A program made the translations under genes and the position numbers. From Nitratireductor kimnyeongensis (lineage in GTDB: Bacteria > Pseudomonadota > Alphaproteobacteria > Rhizobiales > Rhizobiaceae), in contig NZ_CP078143.1 of assembly GCF_019891395.1 (NCBI RefSeq), positions 2,245,001 to 2,309,000 on the forward strand: 64,000 bases of DNA, read 5' to 3'. Within the stretch, counting starts at the first letter, position 1. The number at the start of each line of letters is the position of its first letter. A model generated the notes under the pieces. The model saw nothing but the letters and a program-made list of their open reading frames with translations. It was not told where the DNA came from and did not search any database. Positions 26,582-35,722 of this stretch are shown one piece after another.

Positions 26582-27417
26582 AAACCAAGAGGAAAATAGC
26601 GCAGGTATATATCCGTGAAGCGCCCGCCTGTATCAATGTTGTGGAGGGCGAAGTCGATGGCTTGAGCAAGCTGCGGCATATCGCGTGGTACGGCGATTGC
26701 AAGACCCTGACCCAGATATTCGGGAGCCAGATAAGGTCCGCCCGCGAAGGTGCAACAATTCTCCGACTCCCGGCTGGCAAGCCAGAAACTCAATTTTACA
26801 CCATCACCGAAAACACCATCGATCTTGCCTGATTTCAGATCGTCAAACAACCAGTCGGCCCGGCTGTAAACAACGCTTTGTGCCTGCGGGAATAGATCGC
26901 GAAAGAGCATCTCATGAGCGCTCGCGCCGATGACTCCGACCCGTTTTCCCGCGATGGTTGTGTAAAGCGGCTCAGCCAGCGCCTCGCCATTTCGGGTGAC
27001 GAGCCGTGCCGGGAAGCGTAAATAAGGGCGCGAAAACAGGTAGCGCTCCCGGTTTTCGGCAGTGATCGCCATCCCTGCGATAATCGCCTCGCCCTGTCTG
27101 TTCTCGATAGCTGTATCGAGTTCATTCCACGGCAAAGCCTGCACCTGGCAACGTTCCGCCATCTCAAGCTCAGAACAGATCTCGCGGGCGAGGTCGATAT
27201 GGAGGCCGCTGAGTCGGTTCTCAGCATCCAGATAGTTGAACGGAAAGAAATCGACCGTGGTGAGGAAGCGCAATCTCGCCAACGCAGAAAGGTCCGGCTT
27301 CGATTGCCGTTGCTTGGGTTCCCAGAAACCTGGAGGGGCTGCGTCCTGCGCAATGGTGAACTGCGTCAGGTGAAAGAAGAACAGCGCAATTGCGATAAAA
27401 AAAGCAGACCACTTCAT
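26575..27417 (-). CDS. Family 3 extracellular solute-binding protein
   Basis: 280 residues from ATG 27417 (MKWSAFFIAIALFFF, a signal peptide or anchor). Two-lobed periplasmic-binding fold: LRFLTTVDFFPFNYLDAENRLSGLHIDLAREIC (about 50-82), EAIIAGMAITAENRERYLFSRPYLRFPARLV and KIDGVFGDGVKLSFWL. Family 3 proteins bind amino acids. No permease or ATPase is adjacent, so it may work with a distant transporter or as a sensory/regulatory binding protein. A longer in-frame N-terminus exists to 27510 but would bury the signal segment. Confidence 0.83.
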   Translation of the reverse strand: MKWSAFFIAIALFFFHLTQFTIAQDAAPPGFWEPKQRQSKPDLSALARLRFLTTVDFFPFNYLDAENRLSGLHIDLAREICSELEMAERCQVQALPWNELDTAIENRQGEAIIAGMAITAENRERYLFSRPYLRFPARLVTRNGEALAEPLYTTIAGKRVGVIGASAHEMLFRDLFPQAQSVVYSRADWLFDDLKSGKIDGVFGDGVKLSFWLASRESENCCTFAGGPYLAPEYLGQGLAIAVPRDMPQLAQAIDFALHNIDTGGRFTDIYLRYFPLGFY

Positions 27418-27583
27418 TGCCTTGACCACATAGCCGGCAAATATGTTGGAAGTTTCTTGAAAACAATGTTTTGTGGGATGCTCTTCAACATAGTTATATT
27501 CTTCCTTCATGACGGTATAAAGTCGCCGAGTTGCGCGTTAAAATTCTGCGCGGGGGACGGCATGGCGGTGGGGACGAATACAT

Positions 27584-28474
27584 ATGTTCGACTTTGGAAA
27601 GACGCGGGCCCTTATTGAACAAATTCAGAAGACCCGAAGCTCCCTTGCGATCTGCAATACACTTATCTCGTTTACTGGACACTATGGTCTTCACTCGGTT
27701 TGCGCCGGCACATTACCCGCAAAAGGCACGACAGCTTGCGATCAGGTGGGGCATGTCGTGCTCAGCAATTGGCCAACTGAATGGGTCGACCGCTATGTGT
27801 CGTGCAACTACATCTTTCATGACCCCATCGTAAACCATGTCCGCCAAACCGGGAATGCCGTTTTGTGGCGAGACATTCTGGAGGCACACGGTGCATCGCC
27901 CAAAGCGTCAATGCTTTTGAGCGAGGCGCGTAAGTTCAGGCTCGCTGACGGCATCGCCATGTGGTTCAACACCCTTGAGGGAGTTCAGATCTTCATGTCC
28001 TTGGGCGGCGAACGGGTTGAGCTTTCTCATTCCGAATTGCAGATGCTCTGGTTTGCTTCATCTTTCGCGATTGCGCACGCATTGAGTTTGCGCGGCAAGA
28101 ATCGCTTTGCGGAACTTGAGGGTTTGGAAAAGGAGTGTTTGCATCTCACGGTCCGTGGCCGATCGGTCGCGGAAATCGCCGAGCAGCTTGACGTCACAGA
28201 AGACGAGGTGACTGAAACGATCAAGCGCGCGCGAGAGAAAATCGGTCCCGGCCACGCACTGTATCGGCAGGGCGAAACACCGCGTCTCACACCGCGCGAA
28301 AAGGAGTGTCTGCAGTGGGCCGCATTTGGAAAGTCGGAGTGGGAAGTCTCCCAGATACTTGGGATTTCCGAGCACACGGCAGAAAAACATCTTCTCAACG
28401 CGAAAACGAAACTGGGCGCTTCAAATCGTGTTCATGCAGTCGCTGAGGCCATTCGTTGTGGCATTCTCAATTGA
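27584..28474 (+). CDS. Solo LuxR-type quorum-sensing regulator with tandem HTH
   Basis: 296 residues. The N-terminal autoinducer domain keeps all six pocket positions of TraR/LuxR at the same spacing: Trp67, Tyr71, Asp80, Pro81, Trp95 and Gly123. Two LuxR-type HTH segments follow. The first, about 176-222 (LEGLEKECLHLTVRGRSVAEIAEQLDV), is degenerate. The second, about 234-296 (RLTPREKECLQWAAFGKSEWEVSQILGIS), is canonical. No luxI synthase is in the window. Family members bind acyl-homoserine lactones and DNA as dimers; a doubled HTH is unusual. Confidence 0.88.
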   Translation: MFDFGKTRALIEQIQKTRSSLAICNTLISFTGHYGLHSVCAGTLPAKGTTACDQVGHVVLSNWPTEWVDRYVSCNYIFHDPIVNHVRQTGNAVLWRDILEAHGASPKASMLLSEARKFRLADGIAMWFNTLEGVQIFMSLGGERVELSHSELQMLWFASSFAIAHALSLRGKNRFAELEGLEKECLHLTVRGRSVAEIAEQLDVTEDEVTETIKRAREKIGPGHALYRQGETPRLTPREKECLQWAAFGKSEWEVSQILGISEHTAEKHLLNAKTKLGASNRVHAVAEAIRCGILN

Positions 28475-28694
28475 CAGCAAAAAACATCGGATCACACACA
28501 TTCGGTAAATTCTTACATAAGTTGTGAAAATAAGGTATTGTGATGCTATAGTTGAAATTTGGCGGGGAGTTGGGGGTTATGGGGTGTAATTTCCTACCGG
28601 TGCGTGGAATTTCAGTTGGAAGCTTCGGGATTGTTCAAAGGTCTGCTCAAGACGATACAGGTTTGGTCGAAAAGACGAGCTTGGCATGTAGGTT

Positions 28695-28714
28695 GATCAT
28701 CTGATGGGATGATC
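28695..28714. repeat. Inverted repeat overlapping the GT2 ribosome-binding region
   Basis: GATCATC, TGATGG (spacer with slight variation), GATGATC: a 7-6-7 inverted repeat ending 4 bases before the glycosyltransferase ATG. Either an operator or a hairpin that would mask the ribosome-binding site. The 244-base gap upstream also contains a TATAGT -10-like sequence (28549-28554) but no other clear signal. Confidence 0.4.
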
Positions 28715-28718
28715 GATC

Positions 28719-30656
28719 ATGGATCACCTCTCCGAAGGTCAGGCCGTTGCAAGCAACTCCGGGGAAGCAACCGAAGGGCATGAGTTACCCGGGATAGCGG
28801 TTCCGTCCGCTGTTGAGGATTGGCTTCCGATCCTGAAAAGCCTTTCCGTCGACGAAGATGAGGCATACCGGATTGGCGCACGGGCCAGAATGGCTGGAGT
28901 CTGCTTCCAGACGGAACTTTTGTCGTCCGGTCTGGTGTCCGAACGGGCGCTGTTTCTAGCGCTTGCGCAACATCTCGGTTTGGACTTTGTTCAACGGGTG
29001 GACCCGAATGCGCTTGTGATGCGTGAGAAACAGGGTCTCGCCGCACTTGGACAACGCGGAGGGGCTCGTGTGAGCCTGATTGTTGACGAGCGTGGGCTGT
29101 CTGTAGTGCTCATTGCTCCGGACAAGCTGAACATTCCGGCCTTGATATCGTTCGTGCAGCGCTATCCTCGCGCGTCCACACGGGTTCGACTGGTGCAACC
29201 CACCGTGTTGAGGGACGCTATTTCGGCGCGGTCTCAAAAGGCGCTTATGCGCATCGCCACGGAAAAACTGTTTTCCATCGCACCGGAGATGTCGGCGCGC
29301 TTCGTCGCGAACGCATGGCAGGGGGGCGTGCTTGGGGCTACCCTAGTTTCCTTGGTCTTTGCCGCCATGTTCGCGCCTTGGCTAACACTCCTCGTGTTGC
29401 ACAGCCTGTTTTCATTGGCTTTTTTCTCCTGCGTTCTTCTGAGAGTCATCATTCGGATTGGTGGGGGCGTTCGTGCGGAGCCGTCTATCGCAACCGTGCG
29501 ACCGGCGGAAATGCCTGTCTATTCGGTGTTGATTGCGCTGTACAAGGAGGCAGAGATTGTCCCCGATTTGCTGATCGCGCTCGGCAAGATCGTCTGGCCC
29601 CGTGCGAAGCTGGAGATCAAGCTGGTCTGCGAGCAGGATGATGGTGAGACACTGGCAGCTCTGCGCGCGCAGGAATTACGCCCCTATATCGAGGTCATAG
29701 AAGTTCCTGCAGGAGGCCCACGCACCAAGCCGAAAGCGCTGTCTTATGCAATCCCGATGAGCTCGGGAACCTTCGTCGCCCTCTATGATGCCGAGGATCG
29801 CCCACACCCGTTCCAACTCGTTGAAGCCTGGCATGCTTTCCGCAACGCGGACGAGCAGCTTGCCTGTTTGCAGGCGCCTCTCAGCATTTCCAATCGACGC
29901 GAAAGCTGGGTGTCGTCGATGTTCGCTCTTGAATACTCAGCACTCTTCCGAGCGGTTCTGCCATGGCTGGCCCGGCGTGGGTACATGATGCCTTTGGGTG
30001 GCACGTCTAATCACTTCCGGCGGACAGCCCTTGAGGCCGCTGGCGGATGGGACCCCTATAATGTGACGGAAGATGCGGATCTGGGCGCTCGCTTTTGTCG
30101 GTTCGGTTACCGCACGGACGTAATCTGCAATGCCACTCAGGAGGATGCACCGACAGATGTTCGCACGTGGTTGCCTCAGCGTACACGTTGGTTCAAAGGT
30201 TGGGTTCAGACTTGGCTTGTCCACATGCGAAATCCTCTCGCAACACTGCGCGAAGTCGGGTTGCCATCCTTTCTGATCATGCAGGTTCTGTTCGCAGGCA
30301 TGGTGTTGTCGGCGCTGGCCTATAGTGTGTTCTGGGCCACCGCGCTCGGCATCGGTGTTTTCTGGTTTTTTGGTGGTGAGTTCAGGCCTGTGGAAGGCTG
30401 GTTGTTGATCATCGATACCGTGAATGTGGTTCTAGGCCATGGCGCATTCTTGATGCTGGGCTGGTCCACGCTTCAGAAAACCGAGAGGCCGGGCTTCTGG
30501 AAGCGCGTTTTATGGACCCCGGCTTACTGGTGCCTGATGTCGATCGCCGCCTGGCGTTGTGTCTGGCAACTCTATTGGAATCCCCATCATTGGGAAAAGA
30601 CGCCACACAAAAGGCGCCACCAGTCCGCGGCTTCACTCCAGAAACCCGGGGCCTGA
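28719..30656 (+). CDS. Membrane glycosyltransferase family 2 with N-terminal GspE/MshE-type domain
   Basis: 645 residues. Residues about 35-160 resemble the type II secretion ATPase N-terminal (MshEN) module ([25 protein letters not shown]). A transmembrane pair (about 200-240) precedes the GT2 domain, which has [28 protein letters not shown] and the processive-type QRTRW motif (about 475-495). Three or four C-terminal membrane helices follow. It probably polymerises or transfers a sugar across the inner membrane. MshEN domains bind cyclic-di-GMP in MshE and in the glycosyltransferase NfrB, so second-messenger control is plausible. The 3' end overlaps ppk2 by 24 bases, tail to tail. Confidence 0.87.
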   Translation: MDHLSEGQAVASNSGEATEGHELPGIAVPSAVEDWLPILKSLSVDEDEAYRIGARARMAGVCFQTELLSSGLVSERALFLALAQHLGLDFVQRVDPNALVMREKQGLAALGQRGGARVSLIVDERGLSVVLIAPDKLNIPALISFVQRYPRASTRVRLVQPTVLRDAISARSQKALMRIATEKLFSIAPEMSARFVANAWQGGVLGATLVSLVFAAMFAPWLTLLVLHSLFSLAFFSCVLLRVIIRIGGGVRAEPSIATVRPAEMPVYSVLIALYKEAEIVPDLLIALGKIVWPRAKLEIKLVCEQDDGETLAALRAQELRPYIEVIEVPAGGPRTKPKALSYAIPMSSGTFVALYDAEDRPHPFQLVEAWHAFRNADEQLACLQAPLSISNRRESWVSSMFALEYSALFRAVLPWLARRGYMMPLGGTSNHFRRTALEAAGGWDPYNVTEDADLGARFCRFGYRTDVICNATQEDAPTDVRTWLPQRTRWFKGWVQTWLVHMRNPLATLREVGLPSFLIMQVLFAGMVLSALAYSVFWATALGIGVFWFFGGEFRPVEGWLLIIDTVNVVLGHGAFLMLGWSTLQKTERPGFWKRVLWTPAYWCLMSIAAWRCVWQLYWNPHHWEKTPHKRRHQSAASLQKPGA

Positions 30657-31532
30657 TCCGATGATCAGTTGATCCTCCTGACCGATCGCCTCAAGGTCAC
30701 GACCGTCATAGGGAATTGACAGGAGCATGCGGCGAATGACAGCGAGACGTGCCCGCCGTTTGTCATTTGCGCGCACGACCGTCCATGGCGCATGGGCGCT
30801 GTGGGTGCGTTCGAGCATGATGTCGCGCATACGGGTGTAGTCGTCCCATTTTTTTATGCCGGCCACGTCCATCGGCGAGAATTTCCAGTATTTGAGCCGG
30901 CTGTGCCGTCGGTCATGAAACCGCCCAAGCTGCGTTTCCTGGCCAATATTCAGCCAGAATTTGAAGAAGTGAATTCCGTCATTGACGATCGCGCGTTCGA
31001 AATCAGGGGTTTCATCCAGGAATTGCTCGTGTTGGGCCGGTGTACAGAAGCCCATCACCGGTTCCACGCCGCCCCGGTTGTACCAGGACCGATCGAAGGT
31101 GACCAACTCCCCGCTGGTGGGGAAATGTGCAACATACCGCTGAAAATACCATTGTCCCCGCTCGGTTTCGCTCGGCTTTGGCAGGGCAACATTGCGAGCG
31201 GTGCGAGGGTTGAGATAGGCGCGAATGCGCGAAATCGTGCCGCCCTTGCCTGCAGCGTCCCGACCCTCAAACAGAGCCATGACCCGGGCACCGCTTTTCT
31301 GCATCCAGGCCTGGAGCTTGACGAGTTCTACCTGAAGGGCCTCTAGCTGCTCTTCATAGTCGTCCCTGTCGAGCTTTTCGTCACAAGGATATCCGCCGGC
31401 CGTCAGTTCCTTGTCTTTTATCCAGTCTGGCAGGTCCGGATCGTCTATATCGAACTCGCGTTTCTTGCCTGACAGTGTCAGCTTGAAGGGCTCGATTTCC
31501 TTCAGGGCGGGGTTATCCAGAGGCTTGTTCAT
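30633..31532 (-). CDS. ppk2: Polyphosphate kinase 2
   Basis: 299 residues from ATG 31532 ([10 protein letters not shown]). P-loop kinase with Walker [10 protein letters not shown] (about 90-98), Walker B-like [13 protein letters not shown] and a lid helix ([21 protein letters not shown]). It transfers phosphate between polyphosphate and nucleotides; one-domain class I enzymes favour ADP/GDP phosphorylation. It lies next to phoR and in a phosphate-themed window. The gene is divergent from phoR (147 bases) and overlaps the GT2 gene at its end. Confidence 0.93.
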   Translation of the reverse strand: MNKPLDNPALKEIEPFKLTLSGKKREFDIDDPDLPDWIKDKELTAGGYPCDEKLDRDDYEEQLEALQVELVKLQAWMQKSGARVMALFEGRDAAGKGGTISRIRAYLNPRTARNVALPKPSETERGQWYFQRYVAHFPTSGELVTFDRSWYNRGGVEPVMGFCTPAQHEQFLDETPDFERAIVNDGIHFFKFWLNIGQETQLGRFHDRRHSRLKYWKFSPMDVAGIKKWDDYTRMRDIMLERTHSAHAPWTVVRANDKRRARLAVIRRMLLSIPYDGRDLEAIGQEDQLIIGSGPGFLE

Positions 31533-31678
31533 AAAATCGATCCTGAACCGTGGGAGTGTCCATGCTATTTGCAGCTTGATACAAGGTCCAGCGGCGACGG
31601 CAAAGCGACAACAAGTCTTCAGGAAACGAACCCCGGTGCCGCGTGTTGGCGCCCGAGGGGGCAAGGTTGGTTGGTGGT

Positions 31679-32881
31679 ATGAGTGATGAAGAACGGGAAG
31701 TAGGGCAGGGGAAGGTTCTTCGGCGTATCACGCAGAGCGGAACACCTCTTGTGCGGGCTCTCCATGCTTTTGTGAAGCGCGACTCTCCTCAGGAACACGG
31801 CGAGAAAAGCTTGACGGCGCGGGGTGACATTGACTCCCTGCCCGCCATTTATTTGGCAGCGGCGGTGCTCGATCCGCTTTACATTTTCGACGCTGGCGGA
31901 AGCATTCTCTACTCCAACGAAGCTGCCGACCTCGCTTTTGGGCCCGTAGCAAAAAGCGTATCGCTGCGGCTGAAGTTCCGTGCACCCGAGATGCACGAGC
32001 TGGTCAGTCGTGTCATATCGGGCGAGGAGCAATCGACTGCGATCAACTACGCCGAACGTGTTCCGGTGGAGCGCGCCTACCGCGTGGTGGCTAGCCGGAT
32101 CGGAAACGACACCGGCCTTTATGTGCTGATGTTCAAAGATCAGAGCGAGGCGCGTCGGATTGATCGGATGCGCGCGGACTTTATCGCGAATGCCAGCCAT
32201 GAACTGCGCACGCCTCTTGCCTCTGTTTCCGGCTTCATCGAGACCTTGCGCGGCCCCGCACGCGATGATCCCGCGGCCCGAGATAGTTTCCTGCAGATCA
32301 TGCAGAACCAGACCCAGCGTATGGCGCGGCTGATTGATGATCTGCTTTCGCTTTCACGCCTGGAAATGAAGCCCTACCAAAAGCCGAATGTTCAGCTGGA
32401 CGTGGTGGTGTTGGTGAAAGGGGTGATCGAATCCATGCGGCATATCGCCAGTGAAAACGGGGTCGAGATCGTCTCCGAGCTTGGCGATACGCCGCTTTTG
32501 GTGGCCGGTCATTCCGATGAACTGGTCCAGGTGTTCGAAAACCTGCTGGAGAATGCCTGCAAATATGGCAGTTCGGGCGAACGGATTGTCGTTTCAGCGG
32601 ATCAGGCAAGCCCCATGGACGAAGTGCGGGTCACGGTGCGGGATTTTGGGCCAGGCATTCCCGAAGAACATATTCCCCGCATCACCGAGCGCTTCTATCG
32701 TGTCGACGTGGAAACCAGCCGCACGCAGAAGGGGACCGGCCTCGGCTTGTCGATCGTAAAGCATATATTGACGCGGCATGATGCTCGATTGTCGGTCAGG
32801 TCGGAAGCCGGCAACGGCGCTGTGTTTATGGTGCACTTTCCACCGGTTCCACCATCCGATGTCGGTGGGGAGCGCGCCTGA
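31679..32881 (+). CDS. phoR: Phosphate-regulon sensor histidine kinase PhoR
   Basis: 400 residues from ATG 31679. A PAS-like sensor (about 60-155, [23 protein letters not shown]) is followed by the H-box [19 protein letters not shown] (His174) and ATPase boxes [32 protein letters not shown] and [13 protein letters not shown]. The H-box and PAS match rhizobial PhoR. I see no clear transmembrane segment, which differs from enterobacterial PhoR. It is followed directly by phoU; the expected pstSCAB and phoB are absent. Confidence 0.88.
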   Translation: MSDEEREVGQGKVLRRITQSGTPLVRALHAFVKRDSPQEHGEKSLTARGDIDSLPAIYLAAAVLDPLYIFDAGGSILYSNEAADLAFGPVAKSVSLRLKFRAPEMHELVSRVISGEEQSTAINYAERVPVERAYRVVASRIGNDTGLYVLMFKDQSEARRIDRMRADFIANASHELRTPLASVSGFIETLRGPARDDPAARDSFLQIMQNQTQRMARLIDDLLSLSRLEMKPYQKPNVQLDVVVLVKGVIESMRHIASENGVEIVSELGDTPLLVAGHSDELVQVFENLLENACKYGSSGERIVVSADQASPMDEVRVTVRDFGPGIPEEHIPRITERFYRVDVETSRTQKGTGLGLSIVKHILTRHDARLSVRSEAGNGAVFMVHFPPVPPSDVGGERA

Positions 32882-32986
32882 GAGAGCACTTGCGCAGGGT
32901 TGCGCGACCTTCATTTTCCCGCCATCACAATCACATAATAGGGGTGGGAAACGGTGAAGCCGGTTTGGCTGAAAAGGAATGATAAA

Positions 32987-33703
32987 ATGCAGAACCATCA
33001 TACGATGCGGTCCTTCGACGATGAATTGAATTACCTGTCGGATCAGATCGCAGCGATGGGTGGGTATGCAGAGCGCATGGTTGCCGAATCCGTTGCCGCA
33101 CTGGTTCAGTCAGATTCAGGTCTCGCCCGGAAAGTGGTGGAGGACGACGCATTTCTCGACGCCAAGGAACGGGAGATCGGCGAGCGGGCTGTCATCATTA
33201 TCGGCAAACGCCAGCCGGTGGCAGATGACCTGCGTGAGATTGTGGGCGCGATCCGCATCTCTTCGGATCTTGAGCGTATCGGCGACCTCGGCAAAAACAT
33301 CGCCAAGCGAGTTGTGGCCGTTACAGAGGGCAAGCAACCGGTTCGTCTCTTTCGCGGATTGGAAGCGCTGGCCAGCCTGGCGCTCACCCAGCTGAAAGAA
33401 GTGCTCGACGTTTATGCTTCCCGATCCGTCGAGCGGATCGGCTTCGTGCGCGACAGGGATGAGGAAATCGACGCGATGTACACGTCGCTTTTCCGCGAAC
33501 TTCTCACCTATATGATGGAAGACCCGCGCAACATCACTGCCTGTACGCATCTTCTTTTTTGCGCCAAGAATATCGAGCGTATCGGCGATCATGCGACCAA
33601 CATCGCCGAGACCGTGCACCACATCGTGACAGGACGCCAGTTGCCGCTGGAGCGTCCAAAGGAAGATCAAAGCCACAGCGTCATCGCGGATCCCGAGGCT
33701 TAG
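32987..33703 (+). CDS. phoU: Phosphate signalling protein PhoU
   Basis: 238 residues from ATG 32987, with AAGGA eight bases upstream. Two three-helix bundles with the paired metal-binding signatures ISSDLERIGDLGKNIAKR (about 95-112) and CAKNIERIGDHATNIAETV (about 195-213). PhoU couples the Pst transporter to PhoR and keeps the Pho regulon off when phosphate is plentiful. Here it is 105 bases downstream of phoR with no pst genes between. Confidence 0.94.
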   Translation: MQNHHTMRSFDDELNYLSDQIAAMGGYAERMVAESVAALVQSDSGLARKVVEDDAFLDAKEREIGERAVIIIGKRQPVADDLREIVGAIRISSDLERIGDLGKNIAKRVVAVTEGKQPVRLFRGLEALASLALTQLKEVLDVYASRSVERIGFVRDRDEEIDAMYTSLFRELLTYMMEDPRNITACTHLLFCAKNIERIGDHATNIAETVHHIVTGRQLPLERPKEDQSHSVIADPEA

Positions 33704-33730
33704 GAATTTCTTGATGCCGGAGAACGCGGT

Positions 33731-33756
33731 CCAGCGCACGGCGGAGCGTGCGCTGG
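33731..33756. terminator. Hairpin between convergent phoU and ridA-like gene
   Basis: CCAGCGCACG, GCGGAG, CGTGCGCTGG: a perfect 10-bp stem with a 6-base loop in the 62-base convergent gap. No U-run follows on either strand, so a bidirectional transcript end is probable but unproven. Confidence 0.5.
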
Positions 33757-33765
33757 TAGGCTGCG

Positions 33766-34152
33766 TCATGCGTTTGCGATGGCGATGGCCTCTATTTCGA
33801 TCATTGCTTCGGGGGTGTAGAGAGCTTTCACCTCAAGAATGCTGTCGGCGGGGTAGGGTGCGGAAAAAAACTCCCGCCGCAAAGTGACCACATCAGCGAA
33901 ATTCTGCATGTCGGTCACGAAAATGGTGACCTTGGCGACATCGCCGAAACCCAGCCCTCCACTCTTGAGTGCGCGTTGCAGGTTTTTGAAAGCGCGACGG
34001 CCTTGCGCGAGAAAGTTGCCTTCGACGATCTTGCCGTCATCGCCATAGCCAGCTTGCCCGGAAATGAAGACCAGATTGCCGGCCTGAATTCCTTGAGACA
34101 AAAGGTAGGGCGCATAAGGATCAGGTTCGGTCTGGATTTGCTTGAGTGTCAT
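33766..34152 (-). CDS. RidA family protein
   Basis: 128 residues, the typical RidA/YjgF/UK114 length. It contains FISGQAGYGDDGKIVEGNFLAQ and VTIFVTDMQNFADVV, and ends EIEAIAIANA. RidA-type enzymes hydrolyse reactive enamine/imine intermediates; the catalytic arginine normally found near residue 105 in RidA proper (EVEAIA preceded by R-x-x-V) is not obvious, so this may be a Rid4-7 subfamily member. It is divergent from a LysR regulator that probably controls it. Confidence 0.85.
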   Translation of the reverse strand: MTLKQIQTEPDPYAPYLLSQGIQAGNLVFISGQAGYGDDGKIVEGNFLAQGRRAFKNLQRALKSGGLGFGDVAKVTIFVTDMQNFADVVTLRREFFSAPYPADSILEVKALYTPEAMIEIEAIAIANA

Positions 34153-34250
34153 GGCTGTTCTCCATTTGAGTTATACATCAGCTATGACGCAGCTACCTCA
34201 CTGTGACAAAAGGTGAATTCTCAGCATATAAATGAATTCTGCTCATCTAT

Positions 34251-35168
34251 ATGGAGGCCGCCTTGCCCTGGATGCCGTTGCCCGCGCTGCGCACTTTTGT
34301 CGAAGTTGCGCGTTGGGGAAGCTTTAAAAAAGCGGCCCATGCACTCAATGTGACACCAACAGCCGTCAGTCATCAGATCAGAAAGCTGGAAGAGCAACTG
34401 TGTTGTGATCTTTTCGAGCGCCATGTGCGGAGCATTGCGCTGACCCGGGAAGGCGTTCGGCTCTATCCGGTGCTGGAGGAAGCATTTGGACGGATCGCCG
34501 ATGCATTGGATGCGGTCCAGCGGGATCTTTCACGGAGTTCTCTCGTGGTTTCGGCGACCATGGCCGTCTCGACGTTCTGGATTGCGCCGCAGGTGGGTGC
34601 GTTCCGGGCGGCGTTTCCCGAGCAGGGCTGGCGTATTCTGGCGTCCGACGATGTGGTCGACCTGTCGGGCGGAGAAGCCGATCTTGCAGTCCGGTTCCAG
34701 CGGAGCAGCGATCGAAACCTCGAAAGCTTTGATCTTGCCCCCGGCAGGTTTGCGCCTGTGGCGGCGCCGTCTCTTTATCCTCTGAGCGTCCGCGACGCGC
34801 CGCTTCTGGCGTTTGAATGGATGTCACCTCACCCCGAAGCGCCTGATTGGGAAAAGTGGTGGCAGGAGGCTGGTCTTGGGCGTCTCGATACCGGTCGGAT
34901 CGCATGGTTTTCGGATGAAGCGCATGCCGTTCAGGCGGCATTGAGCGGCCAGGGAGTTCTTCTTGCGAATATAAGCCTGCTTGGGCGTGAACTGGCCGCG
35001 GGTCTTCTGCAGAGACTGGATGGGCCGCTTCTCCCCTATGGGCAGTTTCGCCTGGTTCGTGCCCGCAAACGACGGAGCGCCGCCGAGGAAGCCGCCTGGC
35101 AATGGTGGTGTGCGGCGCTTTCGAAGATGGCTCGATCGATCGACAAAGAAAACCCGGCCGCAGAGTAA
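34251..35168 (+). CDS. LysR-family regulator (GcvA-like)
   Basis: 305 residues; ATG 34272 (MPLPALRTF) is a possible later start. N-terminal winged HTH with LRTFVEVARWGSFKKAAHALNVTPTAVSHQIRKLEEQL, the GcvA branch signature, and a periplasmic-binding-like effector domain. It is divergent from the RidA-like gene across 98 bases, the classic LysR layout. Stop codon lies inside the hairpin that serves as gcrA terminator. Effector unknown. Confidence 0.9.
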   Translation: MEAALPWMPLPALRTFVEVARWGSFKKAAHALNVTPTAVSHQIRKLEEQLCCDLFERHVRSIALTREGVRLYPVLEEAFGRIADALDAVQRDLSRSSLVVSATMAVSTFWIAPQVGAFRAAFPEQGWRILASDDVVDLSGGEADLAVRFQRSSDRNLESFDLAPGRFAPVAAPSLYPLSVRDAPLLAFEWMSPHPEAPDWEKWWQEAGLGRLDTGRIAWFSDEAHAVQAALSGQGVLLANISLLGRELAAGLLQRLDGPLLPYGQFRLVRARKRRSAAEEAAWQWWCAALSKMARSIDKENPAAE

Positions 35169-35180
35169 GCCGGCCGGGTT
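35151..35180 (-). terminator. Rho-independent terminator for gcrA (overlaps LysR 3' end)
   Basis: AACCCGGCC and GGCCGGGTT pair as a 9-bp stem around a 12-base loop. On the minus strand the stem is followed by TTTTCTTTG, a good U-tract, 27 bases after the gcrA stop. On the plus strand it encloses the LysR stop codon without a U-tract. Confidence 0.75.
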
Positions 35181-35206
35181 AGTCCAGAGGGAAGAGAAGA
35201 ATAGGT

Positions 35207-35722
35207 TCAGCGGCTCCTGCGCCGCTCCGACGCCGGCTGGTACGCAAGGCGGGAGTGATAGGTGCAGTAAGGGCCGTTCTCGCCCGCTTCATTGCCGCAG
35301 AAGCTGAAATCCTCGGAAAGAGGGTCACCGTTCGGCCATTTGCAGGTCGTCTCGGTCAACTGCACCAGTTCAAGCTTGCGCGAGATCGGGACCACCACGT
35401 TTTCTGTCGGGCGAAGATAGGTCCGAGCCACAGGCTCCTCGTCAAACTGAGCCTGCAGGGCCGTCGCACCAACGCTGACCGTGGTCGGTCGGGTATTGCG
35501 GGGGCGGCGTGTCGTCGTCGTGCCCTGGGTCGCGGGCGCTGCCTTCTTCTGGCGTGTGCGCGGGCTGGTCGCCCGGCCCCGGCTGGACAGCTTGAGGCGG
35601 TGGACCTTGCCGATAACGGCATTGCGGCTGACGCCGCCAAGCTGTGCAGCGATCTGGCTTGCGCTCAGGCCCTCCGCCCACAATTTCTTCAGGGTTTCGA
35701 CTCTTTCGTCAGTCCAGTTCAT
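35207..35722 (-). CDS. gcrA: Cell-cycle regulator GcrA
   Basis: 171 residues from ATG 35722. The family hallmark is the N-terminal MNWTDERVETLKKLWAEGLSASQIAAQLGGVSRNAVIGKVHRL, a sigma-like HTH that reads CcrM-methylated GANTC promoters. A basic Ser/Thr/Pro linker (about 50-100) leads to the C-terminal RNA-polymerase sigma-interacting segment (LVQLTETTCKWPNGDPLSEDFSFCGN). GcrA is essential or near-essential in many alphaproteobacteria. Four GANTC sites lie upstream, see below. Confidence 0.96.
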   Translation of the reverse strand: MNWTDERVETLKKLWAEGLSASQIAAQLGGVSRNAVIGKVHRLKLSSRGRATSPRTRQKKAAPATQGTTTTRRPRNTRPTTVSVGATALQAQFDEEPVARTYLRPTENVVVPISRKLELVQLTETTCKWPNGDPLSEDFSFCGNEAGENGPYCTYHSRLAYQPASERRRSR

